In this document: positions 1 to 9,494 of the stretch, one piece after another
Layout: every line of letters begins with the position of its first letter
Position numbering within the stretch: position 1 is the first letter of the stretch
NCBI GenBank assembly: GCA_021793405.1
Contig: JAJYSV010000002.1
Span: 1 to 64,000 of the forward strand
Origin: Acidobacteriota bacterium
GTDB taxonomy: Bacteria; Acidobacteriota; Terriglobia; Terriglobales; Acidobacteriaceae
DNA length: 64,000 bases
Direction of reading: 5' to 3'
Position numbers and translations under genes: made by a program
Notes under the pieces: generated by a model
Told to the model about the DNA's origin: nothing
What the model saw: only the letters and a program-made list of their open reading frames with translations
Database searches by the model: none

Positions 1-49
1 CTGCCTTGGAATGTCGCCGCACCTCACTCTCAGAGCAATCTTGCCTGAT

Positions 50-85
50 CTCAAGTGTCCACTTGCCAACTTATGGACACTTGAG
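50..85. repeat. 12-bp perfect inverted repeat downstream of the GH36 gene
   Basis: Two perfect 12-base arms (positions 50-61 and 74-85, CTCAAGTGTCCA and its complement) flank a 12-base spacer. It lies about 130 bases past the stop of the minus-strand GH36 gene, so it could be an operon-end hairpin, but no T-tract follows on either strand. It could equally be an operator for a gene to the left of the window. The rest of bases 1-215 shows no supported gene. Confidence 0.5.
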
Positions 86-215
86 TTCCCAGCCTACCCC
101 TCACGGCCCACTCCGGACGCTTACTCCAGTTCGGCCTACAGTAAAGCAGGAACTGCTCTCAGCACGGAAATGGGAATTTGTCCGGGCATCTTGCAGTTGC
201 CTTCGAATCGGTCCG

Positions 216-2462
216 TTATTTTGCTGAGACCTTGTCGAAGCGCAGCGAGGTGCTGCCGTAATCTCCGGTGAGCCGTAGCGAGATTCCATGGTGCATCAGA
301 TAGTCCCCGCTCAGCATTGCACTCTGTTCGATCAGCGTATCGTCAATGCGGTGAACGCAGTAGAGCGCTTGGCCGTCTAGGCCGAGCAACCGAAGCGGCG
401 GCAGAACGTCTCCAAACTCCTGCGAGTGGAGGAATGCGAACAGAACGATCTGCGAGCTATCTTCGGACACGTATTCGCTGGCGGCAAAGTTTCCGCCATT
501 TCGTAATGAGGCCAGCCGGTACAGAGACCCATTCTGCACGGTCTGCCGGATCGTCTTGTAATACGCGACCATCCGCTTTGCGGTCGTGAGTTGCTCCGTG
601 TTCCAGCGGTTCAGGTCGGCGCCGATGCCCAGAGAACCCTCCATGGCCGCGAGAAAATTGAATTTGACGGGCACGGTGCGGCCATCGATTCCATTTGGCA
701 CATCCGTGACCCAGTCTTCCATGATGTGCGGGGTGTATGCGTACGTGAAACCATCTTGCATAATCAGCCGGTCGAGAGCATCGGTATTGTCCGACACCCA
801 GGCTTGATCGGTGCGATGCAGCATCCCGAGATCGACGCGCGCACCGCCTCCGGCGCAGGTCTCAATCTCAAGCTTCGGATGTTTCTGGCGCAGCCGGTCG
901 ATAATTTCATAGAGATTTTTCGTGTAGAGTACCCAAAGGTTTCTCTGCTCATCCGGAGCCACCTGCGGCCATCCAGGCTCGGAGAAGTCGCGGTTGTGGT
1001 CCAGTTTGAGAAACGCGATGTCATTCTCCGTGACCAACCGGTCGAGCCAGTGAAACGTGTACTCCTTGACATCATCGCGAGCAAGGTTCAGGACCAGCTG
1101 GTGACGACCCTGGCTGCGCGGCCGTCCGGGAAAGTTCAGCACCCAATCGGGATGCTTGCGATAAAGTTCGCTGTCGGGATTGACCATTTCCGGCTCTACC
1201 CAGATGCCGAAGTCCATACCGAGGCTCTTGACGTAGGCGATGAGCGGCTTCAAGCCCTGCGGGAACTTCTGCGGATTGACGAACCAGTCGCCAAGTCCGG
1301 CGCGATCCGAATTGCGTTCGCCAAACCAGCCGTCATCGATGACGAAGCGCTCCACCCCGAGGCTTGCGGCCTCCCTGGCGAGCGCTTCCTGATTTGCCAT
1401 ATTCACGTTGAATCCGGTCGCATACCAGGAGTTGTACAGAATGGGCCGGGTACGAAGTCCGGAGGAATCCGGCAGAATCTCTGTGCGTTCAAATCGATGC
1501 AGCAAACGCGACGCACCGCCAATGCCGCTAGCGGTATAGCCGGCATAAAACGGCGGCGTGGTGAGTGATTCCCCGGGCGCCAAGTGGTAGGCGAAATCAA
1601 ACGTGTTGTATCCCCCGGTGACCCGAACCTGTTCGAAGGGAGTCTCCTCCACGTCGATGCGCCAGTTTCCGCTCCAGCCAAGCGCGCCAAACCAGACACT
1701 ACCGTGCTCAGGATCTTGGTCGCCCGGGTGGTCGAGCGCAAACCATGGATTCGCATAATAGCCCGTACTTCCGGTGCGGCTCTCCAAAATGCGTGATCCG
1801 GGATGGATAGTCTCCTCGTTCAGCTGCCATTCACCAGCCCATTTCCCAGTAAGATAGCGGAGCCGATACCGCTCTCCTTGCGGCGGATACCATGTCCCGG
1901 ACTGGGCGCTTTCGATGATAATCGGACCGCCGGTGCGGTTCTCAATCACCGCATCCCGGCGAAGAATACCGGTTGCCGGATCGATCGTGTAGTGGAGATT
2001 TACAAATACTGCTCGCTGGATGTCCTTCAGCGTCACCGTCAGTTCGTTGCCGGCAATATCGTGCCCGAAATAATGCAGGACCATATCTCGATTGCCGTCT
2101 GGAAATGTCACTTTCAGGCAAGGCTCGAAGTAAAGACCATCACCCCAACCTGCAAATTCCTGACCGGCGGCCGTTGGGCTTATGTCGATCGGCGCCCCCG
2201 GCGAGTGCGCGGCAGCAAGTTCTTCGTCACGCCAAAGGTGAGGTCCCCAATAGAGATGTTGTAACTCCCCGCGCTCGTTGACTCCAAAAATATAAGTGGT
2301 ACTGGCGGAGCCGAGAACGAATAGCTTTTTATCTGCGAGATATCGGACCGAGGCCTGCGAAAATGCGCTCATGCCCGGCGCGATCAGGACAAGGAAAACA
2401 GCATAGAAACGCAGTGCCCTCGCCATCGGAGTCCAATTCTTTCTACCAGCCGAGAAATGCAT
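216..2462 (-). CDS. Exported alpha-galactosidase, GH36
   Basis: This gene encodes a retaining alpha-galactosidase of about 748 residues. An N-terminal signal peptide (hydrophobic FYAVFLVLIAPGMSAFSQA) is followed by the N-terminal beta-sandwich, the catalytic barrel and a C-terminal sheet domain, as in bacterial GH36. The nucleophile is Asp488 in LKLDHNR and the acid/base is Asp558 in WVSDNTDALDR. I chose the ATG at 2462 because AAGGGA lies about 8 bases upstream and it sits 22 bases after the GH59 stop; an ATG at 2426 is also possible. The longer open frame up to 3101 runs into GH59 and is non-coding there. It is the last gene of a four-gene operon and would remove terminal alpha-galactose in the periplasm or outside the cell. 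Confidence 0.93.
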   Translation of the reverse strand: MHFSAGRKNWTPMARALRFYAVFLVLIAPGMSAFSQASVRYLADKKLFVLGSASTTYIFGVNERGELQHLYWGPHLWRDEELAAAHSPGAPIDISPTAAGQEFAGWGDGLYFEPCLKVTFPDGNRDMVLHYFGHDIAGNELTVTLKDIQRAVFVNLHYTIDPATGILRRDAVIENRTGGPIIIESAQSGTWYPPQGERYRLRYLTGKWAGEWQLNEETIHPGSRILESRTGSTGYYANPWFALDHPGDQDPEHGSVWFGALGWSGNWRIDVEETPFEQVRVTGGYNTFDFAYHLAPGESLTTPPFYAGYTASGIGGASRLLHRFERTEILPDSSGLRTRPILYNSWYATGFNVNMANQEALAREAASLGVERFVIDDGWFGERNSDRAGLGDWFVNPQKFPQGLKPLIAYVKSLGMDFGIWVEPEMVNPDSELYRKHPDWVLNFPGRPRSQGRHQLVLNLARDDVKEYTFHWLDRLVTENDIAFLKLDHNRDFSEPGWPQVAPDEQRNLWVLYTKNLYEIIDRLRQKHPKLEIETCAGGGARVDLGMLHRTDQAWVSDNTDALDRLIMQDGFTYAYTPHIMEDWVTDVPNGIDGRTVPVKFNFLAAMEGSLGIGADLNRWNTEQLTTAKRMVAYYKTIRQTVQNGSLYRLASLRNGGNFAASEYVSEDSSQIVLFAFLHSQEFGDVLPPLRLLGLDGQALYCVHRIDDTLIEQSAMLSGDYLMHHGISLRLTGDYGSTSLRFDKVSAK

Positions 2463-2484
2463 TTTCTTTCCCTTCGCTGCTCCG

Positions 2485-4461
2485 CTAAGGGCGGTCGATT
2501 GAAACGTCGTTAAACTGCGCGCGGTTCCATCCGGTGCCGACGCCGAACATGCCGTGAGTGTGCGTGGCATCCTGAATGGAGGCGAGCACTTTGCCATCGA
2601 GTGAAGCCGAGACTCGATCGCCCTGAAAGACAAGTTCCATTTTGCGCCACCCATTTCCGTTCTTCGGAAATCTTCCCTGCGCCAGCATGCGCGTGGGCTT
2701 TTTGTATTCGGCGGAGAACAGGGACCACGCGCCTTCGGAGGTGATCTGGAAGACATAGGCGCTGGGCAATTTCGCTTTTTGAGCCCTGAACACGTCGGCT
2801 GAATCGATGCGCCCCAGCAGCATGGCGCTGCCGCGGCCCATGAAATGGACCTCCGACCTGACGCGATAGTCTGTCCATTTTTCATTGCCGGCCAGCGTCC
2901 ATGGATCAGGCAGCGGTCCCCAGGGAATTGGCTTTTGCGTGATGACTTGCTCCAGGCAATGTCCAGCGCGCTCGATACACTTCTCCACTTCAAAAGCTCC
3001 ATCCTGATCGGACAGAAATGGAGATGTGCCGTGCAGGGGTACTTTCTCGAAGTTAGCGCGCCAGGGAAACGGAAATTCGGCGGGAGGCGGGGGAGTGACA
3101 TTGCCTTTCCCCTGACCTGTGGTCGTCGTCAGAGAATAGAGAGAATTCGGATCGAAGCTGTAGGAAAACCTATCGTCCTTCGCGGGCACATCCGCCACGT
3201 GCTCAAACTTTTTCGTGCTGTTGGTTTCCCAAATGTGGATGGTAGCCGCCTTCAGTCCGCCGGCAATACGAAAGTCCACTCTCTGCGGATGCTTCGCATC
3301 GATTGTTTGCAGGATGACGCTCCAGTCCTTTCCATTGGGCGACTTGAGCGTGACGAAGTCGCCTTTCTCCGGCAGATAGCCGCAGGAAGAATCCAGATAT
3401 TGCCAGCCCGGCTGCGTAAATTGCGTGGTATGCGCCGTCGCCCAGATCGCACCCTGCACATCGTAATTGCCAGACCAGGGAGTATTGGCATACATCAGTC
3501 CGGAATTCGGCGCGGCCAGAACGTCGTAGTACGAGGTAATGGGACTCCATATCTCGGTCGCGGTAAAACCGCCTTTTAAATAATTGTCGTTGTAGAGCTG
3601 CGCCAGCTCTCGGCCGCCTACCTGCCAGTCGCGAGAATGAATGTGGCCCGCGCTCGATGCCGGCTGATCTTCACTGGACCATAAAGGCTTGCCAATATTT
3701 CGTGCGCCCGGCGGGGTCGTGACTTTGCCATGGATGCGCGGGTAGTGGACCGAGACCACTGCGATTGCCGCATTCAACGCCGGGTCATTTTTTAAGGCAC
3801 TGAGAATTTTCCACTGTCCGCCGCCTTCTCCAGGATATTCATCGCAGCAAACAATCTTTGTGTTCAGCCGATGCTGGTCCAGAACCCGACGCAGGGTCTT
3901 TACGTAGTTCGCATTGAAAGGAGTCTCATTCCAGTCGCCGGTGTACGCGATATCAAGGCCCAAGGTTTGTTTCGCTCCTTGCAAAAATCCAGCCATGTAC
4001 TCCGCAGTTTTTCCGGAGTAAAACTTGCCCACCCAGCCGGGCGCACCCCAGGCAAGCGAGTCGAGAACAATATTCGGATTGCGCTTGCGGGCTTCGTTCA
4101 TCAGCCACCATTCGTAGCCGCGGGTGAAGTTCCGGTCCGTGGGCGTGCGGGCATAGCTTGGCTCGGAGCCGTCGGTTGAGTTCACGTCCGCGCCGATCTC
4201 CACTTTCAGGTGCTGCAGGGCCGCGCCGTAATTCGGCTTAAATAAATAATCGAGAATCTGGCTGCGCTGCGGTTCCGGATAATCGATCAGCAGGCGCGAG
4301 GACGCACCGGCGCTCACCGCGCCGATGCCGTCGAAGATCCGTCCGCCGCTATGGCCGTCGATGGTCACTAATTTTGATGCCGCGCGCGGCGCGGGACCTT
4401 TGCAGCCAGCGAACAGGATGCAAACTATCGCCATTGCTCCCAGGAAAATTGTCTTTTTCAC
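2485..4461 (-). CDS. GH59 galactocerebrosidase-like beta-galactosidase, lipoprotein
   Basis: The 658-residue product closely follows the galactosylceramidase (GH59) pattern: a conserved block GIGAVSAGASSRLL near residue 45, the acid/base Glu179 in GDWNETPF and the nucleophile Glu264 in LWSSEDQP. A lipobox (LFAGC) near residue 20 predicts a membrane-anchored lipoprotein. A lectin-like C-terminal domain occupies roughly residues 470-658. The start is a GTG whose bases overlap the TGA of the upstream transporter (GTGA), with GGAGAAG upstream, so translation is probably coupled. Known family members remove beta-galactose from galactolipids; bacterial members may act on other beta-galactosides. 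The true substrate cannot be read from sequence. Confidence 0.9.
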   Translation of the reverse strand: MKKTIFLGAMAIVCILFAGCKGPAPRAASKLVTIDGHSGGRIFDGIGAVSAGASSRLLIDYPEPQRSQILDYLFKPNYGAALQHLKVEIGADVNSTDGSEPSYARTPTDRNFTRGYEWWLMNEARKRNPNIVLDSLAWGAPGWVGKFYSGKTAEYMAGFLQGAKQTLGLDIAYTGDWNETPFNANYVKTLRRVLDQHRLNTKIVCCDEYPGEGGGQWKILSALKNDPALNAAIAVVSVHYPRIHGKVTTPPGARNIGKPLWSSEDQPASSAGHIHSRDWQVGGRELAQLYNDNYLKGGFTATEIWSPITSYYDVLAAPNSGLMYANTPWSGNYDVQGAIWATAHTTQFTQPGWQYLDSSCGYLPEKGDFVTLKSPNGKDWSVILQTIDAKHPQRVDFRIAGGLKAATIHIWETNSTKKFEHVADVPAKDDRFSYSFDPNSLYSLTTTTGQGKGNVTPPPPAEFPFPWRANFEKVPLHGTSPFLSDQDGAFEVEKCIERAGHCLEQVITQKPIPWGPLPDPWTLAGNEKWTDYRVRSEVHFMGRGSAMLLGRIDSADVFRAQKAKLPSAYVFQITSEGAWSLFSAEYKKPTRMLAQGRFPKNGNGWRKMELVFQGDRVSASLDGKVLASIQDATHTHGMFGVGTGWNRAQFNDVSIDRP

Positions 4462-5894
4462 TTGTCTTCTCCACGTTTCGCAGATGTCATTGGCCCCTCA
4501 TCGCGGCTCCACAGGACCTCGATCTCTTCGAGAGTCTTGCCCTTGGTTTCCGGCACTAACCGCCATACCAGCAAAAATGTCAGCACGCATAGAAAGCTAT
4601 AAAGGCAAAATGCGCCGGTGATAGTGATCGCGCGCGTCAGCGACAGAAATGTGAATGTCAACACAAAACTCGCAATCCATAGCGCCATATTGGCGATTGA
4701 CATAGCGCGTCCGCGGACCCGCGTGGGAAAAAGTTCCGCCATCAATACCCAGGTGGCGGGCCCGAGTCCAATGGCGAAAGCCGCCACACAGAGCAGCATA
4801 GCGCCTAGCACCAGAGGGGCGGGCGGCGGATGCAGTAGGAAGGCGAGGCCCAGCATCAATTGACAAACCGCCATACACGCGCTGGAAAACATCAGTACAG
4901 GCCGGCGGCCTAACCGCTCGATGAGCCAAAGCGCCGCGATCGTCACCAGGAAGTTGACCGCGCCGATAGTGGCATTGGCTCCGATTGCGGCGGAGGCGCT
5001 ATGGCCGCCCAGTTCGCGTTCCCAGATAATGGATCCGTAAAAGAGAACGGTGTTGATGCCGGTTATTTGCTGCAGGACAGCGAGTGCGACTACAAGAAAA
5101 AGCGGTCGCCGCAAAGCAGGCGCCAGCAGGTCGCTGAACTTGCTTGCCTCCATCTGCAGCGATTCGCGAATCTGGACAAGGTGCTGGTCCGCCCTCTCCG
5201 GCCCTTCCACGCGGCTGAGGATCAGGCGGGCGTCCGCTTCGCGATTCTGCTCCATCAACCAGCGCGGACTTTCCGGCACGAAAAACAGTCCGAAGAATAG
5301 CCCCAGAGAAGGCACTATCGCCGCCGCGAACATCCATCGCCAGCTGGACTCGCCAGAAAACGAAAGCGCCCAGTTGATGAGGTAAGCCAGCAGGATTCCG
5401 GTAACCACGGCCATTTGATTCAGAGAGACCAGTCGCCCGCGAATGCGCGCCGGGGAAACTTCCGCGATATAGAGCGGCGCCAGCATCGAAGCGATGCCGA
5501 TGGCGATGCCCCCGATAAAACGCGCCACTCCAAACTGCACAAAGTCTCGCGGCAGCGCCGCGCCCAGGGAGGAAACGGCGAATAACAAAGCTGAGAAGGA
5601 AAGCACCCGCTTTCTCCCAAAACGATCGCTCAGCCAGCCGGCCAGAGCCGCTCCCGCGATGCAGCCGATCAGCAAGCTGCTGACCGCGAGTTCGGTTTCA
5701 AAGTCCGTCAGACGAAATTGAGCGCGCAGGAAGACGATGGCGCCATTGATGACAGCGATATCGAAGCCAAAAAGAAGACCCGCGATGGCCGCCACTCCGC
5801 AAACCAGCCACGCGTAACTTTGGCTCCCCTTTGTTCCTGTTGAGCTTACGTTTTTTTCTGAACCGTGGACGCCGGAAATGTATCCACTAGGCAC
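4458..5894 (-). CDS. Sugar-porter family MFS transporter
   Basis: This is a 478-residue, 12-helix inner-membrane sugar:proton symporter of the XylE/AraE/GalP type. Family signatures are present in order: DRFGRKR after helix 2, RGRLVSLNQ in helix 4-5, PESPRWL before the central loop, ERLGRRP after helix 8, and PETKGKTLEEIE at the C-terminus. The GTG start at 5894 overlaps the TAG of the preceding gene, and its own stop overlaps the GH59 start, giving a gap-free operon. It probably imports the galactose freed by the neighbouring glycosidases. Confidence 0.92.
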   Translation of the reverse strand: MPSGYISGVHGSEKNVSSTGTKGSQSYAWLVCGVAAIAGLLFGFDIAVINGAIVFLRAQFRLTDFETELAVSSLLIGCIAGAALAGWLSDRFGRKRVLSFSALLFAVSSLGAALPRDFVQFGVARFIGGIAIGIASMLAPLYIAEVSPARIRGRLVSLNQMAVVTGILLAYLINWALSFSGESSWRWMFAAAIVPSLGLFFGLFFVPESPRWLMEQNREADARLILSRVEGPERADQHLVQIRESLQMEASKFSDLLAPALRRPLFLVVALAVLQQITGINTVLFYGSIIWERELGGHSASAAIGANATIGAVNFLVTIAALWLIERLGRRPVLMFSSACMAVCQLMLGLAFLLHPPPAPLVLGAMLLCVAAFAIGLGPATWVLMAELFPTRVRGRAMSIANMALWIASFVLTFTFLSLTRAITITGAFCLYSFLCVLTFLLVWRLVPETKGKTLEEIEVLWSRDEGPMTSAKRGEDK

Positions 5895-8800
5895 GGGTTG
5901 TGTCCCGCATACTCTGTGCTTGGTTCCATTGCGAGATCTCTTGCGAGGCGGCGAAATTGCTTGGCTCCATCTTTAGGACCTCGAGAAAAAGCTCCCGCGC
6001 ATGCACCAATTGCCCCAGGCCGAGTTCGGCATAGGCTTCGAGAAGCAGGCATTCGAGCAGATTTCGTTTTTTCAGATCATCCTCGAAGAGAAGAAAGTTA
6101 GGCAAGGACGTGGCGAAATAGTCGATCACCGGTTCATCGTTCTGGTGCTGTTGGGCATACGCTCGAAGCTCTTCCAGCGCCGTCCGCGCGTCATTCTCGT
6201 ATCCCAGTTGCCGGAGTGCGAGAGCCCGGTAATAACTATGGATTGAATACGTGGACAGCGGAGCGGCGGCAGCGCGGTATAACTCCTGCGCGCGGACCTT
6301 ATCTCCGGAGTTCTCCAGTGCCAGTCCCTCCCAGTAATCGACCTGCCGCTCCAGCGTGAGCAGATGCTTGCCTTCTCCGAAATTTTGCGGATAATTTCTG
6401 GCTTGCTGGAAATGTCTCGCCGCGCGCGCAAAATCGCCGTCATCGATGGCCGTACGCCCCAGCGCGGTATGAGCGTCCACATACTGACCGGAGACCAGGC
6501 CCTCTCCACCCTCCCAGGGGCTGAACCGACGACTGTGAAGAATGTGTAGAGCCCGCTCGTGCTGCCCGGTAAGGTTCAGCAGCGCAATGCGTTCGATGCT
6601 CAAATCATCGCGCTGCTCGACTAGATCGTTTCGTATTTCCAGGGCGGCGAGGCGCTCCTCCGGTTCGAATCCCATGCGCTTCTTCAACTGATCGAACTCG
6701 TAGAGCAGGCGCGCATCCACCGGGTTCGCCTCGAATGCATTTGCATAGGCCGCAAGCGCCGCTTTCGGATCGTGCCGCGCGTTATATTCGGCGATCCCCA
6801 GGTTCCTCCACGGGATGGAGAACGTCGGATCCTGCATCACCGAATTCCGCCAGCAGGCGATGGCTTCCTCGTAACGCTTGCGATCGGAGTAGAAATTTCC
6901 CAGATAATAATTCGCCTTTGCATCGCGGGGCTCCCACCGCAACGCCTCCTGCAAAACCACCATTTCCTCTACGCGGGAAGGAAAACAATACAAGGACGAA
7001 GCCTTCGCAGCCTGCCTTCGATAGTCTTCGGCTGCCTTGCCATCATCGAGTCGATTTGCCAACCACGCCAGCGTGTAGGAGACCATCGGGTATTGCGCGT
7101 TCACTCCTGCGGCGACCATTTCGAGCCACCGCCGGGCCTCTTCCAGTAATCCAGCGCCGGCGTAGTCGTAGGCAATATCAAGCGCCGTTTGCACATCGCC
7201 ATCCAGCCGGACGATGGCATCGCAATCGGTGTCGTCTGCCGCCGGGTGTTGCAGAAAAAACTTCTCCGCCTGGGCCAGGAAATCCAGCGGGTCAAGCAGC
7301 AGAGTTTCATCCACCAGCTGCCGCGCCTCGTCCCCCTGTCCCAAGAGCCGCAGCGCGGCGGCTTTTAAATCGCGTGCTTTCAGATTTTCCGTGTTGGTCT
7401 TGAGGCTCTCATCCAGATGCCGCAGCGCGTGGGCGAAATCGCCGCGCGCGCAGGCAATCCTCGCCAGTTGGTAATATCCGGGGCTGCGCCACGCATAGTT
7501 CCAAGTCGCTTTATAGAACGCGGCGTACGCCTCGTCCATCTGGCCCTGATAGGCCAGCGCCAGGCCGAGATTGTAGTAGGACTCGCCGTCGCGCGGATTT
7601 GGATTTCGCAGGGTAAGCCGCTTTATGCCGGCGCGAAAGTAATTTCCAGCGCGCCCAAATTCGCCTCGACGCAATGCCGCCAGCCCCATGGCATTGTTCA
7701 GCCGCGCATCCCCAGGATCGCGGCGCAGGCCTTCTTCCCAATAAGGCTCCGGCGAGCGTGTCGCATGTCGGTTCTGCTCCAGGTGCAGCCCGGTGATGTA
7801 GATCTCATCCGCCGACTCGATCTGCTCCGGAGTAAGCGGCTCCGTGGCCGGTCCTGGCAGTTCGGCGATTTGCGGCGCTTCGGGCCGATACTGAAGCAAC
7901 AGCTTTCCCTGGGCGTCGCGCAGCTCGAAGCGAAACTGGTGCAGCTCACACTTTTCCGGGAAATGGCCGATCCAATTTCCGATCCATGGTTCGCCGGGCG
8001 CCAGATCCACCGTTTCGACAAACACCTGTTCTTCATCGCACTGGACGCGGATGGAACAGCACCTGAACCGCTCCGAAGAACACACTCCCACCCGGATGCC
8101 TTCGCTATCGCGCTCCAGGCTGAGGGCCGCATGCACGTTGGCGAAGCTCACCGGACCGATTTTCTGAATCGGATACCAGAACTGGCTGAAACTCCGGGTT
8201 TCGTAAGGGTGCAGCCAGGAAAAATCAGGCTGGTTGTCGGTGTAAACGCCCGCCATCAGCTCTATGTAGGGACCATCGGCATCAGTTAAATTGCGGTCCC
8301 AGGCTTTGCCGAATTCGCCGCTTCCCCAGGTCCACAGCTTTTTGCCGGGAGCGATGTGCCGGTCCGCCACATGCACGAATCCTGCCTTCCGCTTATGATC
8401 GTATCCGCCGAAGAAGTCATAGTTGGACTGCGTGACCATGTAGGACGTGGGCACGGGAATGTTCTTGTACCAGCGGAGGTCCACGCCAGAGCTATAGTCC
8501 ACGCCATAATAAAAATTCTTTGCGACTGGGAAATGCGATACTGCTCGTTTCGCATGGTCGGCTACGAAGCTAACGTCCGGAGGAAAAAACGCCTGGTATT
8601 GGTCATGGACGCGCACCGCTACGTTGGCCCACCATAAGAAGGTTTGAACGAACGGCGTTCGATTGTAGAGCCGCACCTTAGCTTCCACCACCGAGCGCCC
8701 AGGATACAGGCAGATCCCCACCATGCCTTTCATGCGCAGCATGGGATCATGCTCGCTCAACCAGACTGTCGCGCTGCCGTCCTGACCATGTTCAATTTCG

Positions 8801-9210
8801 GCATGCACCGGCATAAATGTGGAGGGCCGATGGTGCTGCGGCCAGTTGAACTCTACGCCGCCGGAAATCCACGGCCCCAGCAATCCGACCAGGGCAGGCT
8901 TGATCACATTCTGGCGATAGAAGAAATCGTATCCATTCGTCTTGTCCTGTCCAACGTGAATGCGCCCGCCCAACTCTGGCAGAATCATCAAACGCACATA
9001 TTCGTTCTCGATATAAATCGCTCGGTAGCTCCGATCCGACTTCTCGGTGGAAATACGATCCGTGAATGGATTGGGATAGACCTTACCGCTGCTGCCCTGA
9101 TAGACCCGCTTCTCAAGAAACATGGGATTGGGATCGGCAGGGTGCGCCTCGTAGGTAGGTAGGGATACCTGCTCCTTCCATGCGCGGACACTCGCAGTTG
9201 CTTCTGCCAT
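5887..9210 (-). CDS. DUF5107 domain protein with long TPR array
   Basis: The 1107-residue product has an N-terminal DUF5107 region (about residues 15-400), which resembles aldose-epimerase/mutarotase-type sugar-binding beta-sandwiches (motifs VRLMILPELGGRIH and EFNWPQHH). From about residue 450 to the end it consists of TPR-type helical repeats (for example YYNLGLALAYQGQMDEAYAAF and ANYYLGNFYSDRKRYEEAIACW). There is no clear signal peptide, so it is probably cytoplasmic. It is the first gene of the operon with the sugar transporter, GH59 and GH36, and is divergent from the LacI regulator. A role in sugar binding or enzyme scaffolding is inferred; no reaction is established. Confidence 0.85.
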   Translation of the reverse strand: MAEATASVRAWKEQVSLPTYEAHPADPNPMFLEKRVYQGSSGKVYPNPFTDRISTEKSDRSYRAIYIENEYVRLMILPELGGRIHVGQDKTNGYDFFYRQNVIKPALVGLLGPWISGGVEFNWPQHHRPSTFMPVHAEIEHGQDGSATVWLSEHDPMLRMKGMVGICLYPGRSVVEAKVRLYNRTPFVQTFLWWANVAVRVHDQYQAFFPPDVSFVADHAKRAVSHFPVAKNFYYGVDYSSGVDLRWYKNIPVPTSYMVTQSNYDFFGGYDHKRKAGFVHVADRHIAPGKKLWTWGSGEFGKAWDRNLTDADGPYIELMAGVYTDNQPDFSWLHPYETRSFSQFWYPIQKIGPVSFANVHAALSLERDSEGIRVGVCSSERFRCCSIRVQCDEEQVFVETVDLAPGEPWIGNWIGHFPEKCELHQFRFELRDAQGKLLLQYRPEAPQIAELPGPATEPLTPEQIESADEIYITGLHLEQNRHATRSPEPYWEEGLRRDPGDARLNNAMGLAALRRGEFGRAGNYFRAGIKRLTLRNPNPRDGESYYNLGLALAYQGQMDEAYAAFYKATWNYAWRSPGYYQLARIACARGDFAHALRHLDESLKTNTENLKARDLKAAALRLLGQGDEARQLVDETLLLDPLDFLAQAEKFFLQHPAADDTDCDAIVRLDGDVQTALDIAYDYAGAGLLEEARRWLEMVAAGVNAQYPMVSYTLAWLANRLDDGKAAEDYRRQAAKASSLYCFPSRVEEMVVLQEALRWEPRDAKANYYLGNFYSDRKRYEEAIACWRNSVMQDPTFSIPWRNLGIAEYNARHDPKAALAAYANAFEANPVDARLLYEFDQLKKRMGFEPEERLAALEIRNDLVEQRDDLSIERIALLNLTGQHERALHILHSRRFSPWEGGEGLVSGQYVDAHTALGRTAIDDGDFARAARHFQQARNYPQNFGEGKHLLTLERQVDYWEGLALENSGDKVRAQELYRAAAAPLSTYSIHSYYRALALRQLGYENDARTALEELRAYAQQHQNDEPVIDYFATSLPNFLLFEDDLKKRNLLECLLLEAYAELGLGQLVHARELFLEVLKMEPSNFAASQEISQWNQAQSMRDTTRA

Positions 9211-9282
9211 CGTCTCTTTCGAAAAAAACTCTGCGGAATAAATTTTTGGATCGAGATTGATGCGAAAATAGGATTTTGTATT

Positions 9283-9298
9283 GTGTACGTTAACGCTC
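9283..9298. promoter_or_regulatory. Candidate LacI-type operator in the divergent intergenic region
   Basis: The 284-base gap between the DUF5107 operon and the LacI-family gene contains GTGTACGTTAACGCTC, whose centre CGTTAACG is an 8-base palindrome. A related 16-mer (13 of 16 identical) lies upstream of the sulfatase gene at 10780. LacI proteins usually bind palindromes with a central CG or similar, so this is a reasonable but untested operator for the adjacent regulator. Nothing else is recognisable in the gap. Confidence 0.35.
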
Positions 9299-9494
9299 AG
9301 ATAGAATATGGCGACCTCTAACAGTTGTCAAATACCTGCGACCATACGCGCCGCTAGATGCGTGTTGACATCAAGTTGAGTAGTTATGGAGGCGAACTCA
9401 GGGTTGCCCTGCCAGTAATGCGTGTACTTTAGAAGATAGTTTCGCTTTGTTGGACCGACCTTTTCGCCGGTGCACCCACAGCGGTAAACATAGG

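Noticed and set aside
591-1568. 325-residue plus-strand frame
   Set aside because: It is antisense to GH36 and shows no family motif.
2463-3101. N-terminal extension of the GH36 frame to 961 residues
   Set aside because: It runs through the C-terminal part of GH59 on the same strand and has no family similarity; the signal peptide and ribosome-binding site support 2462.
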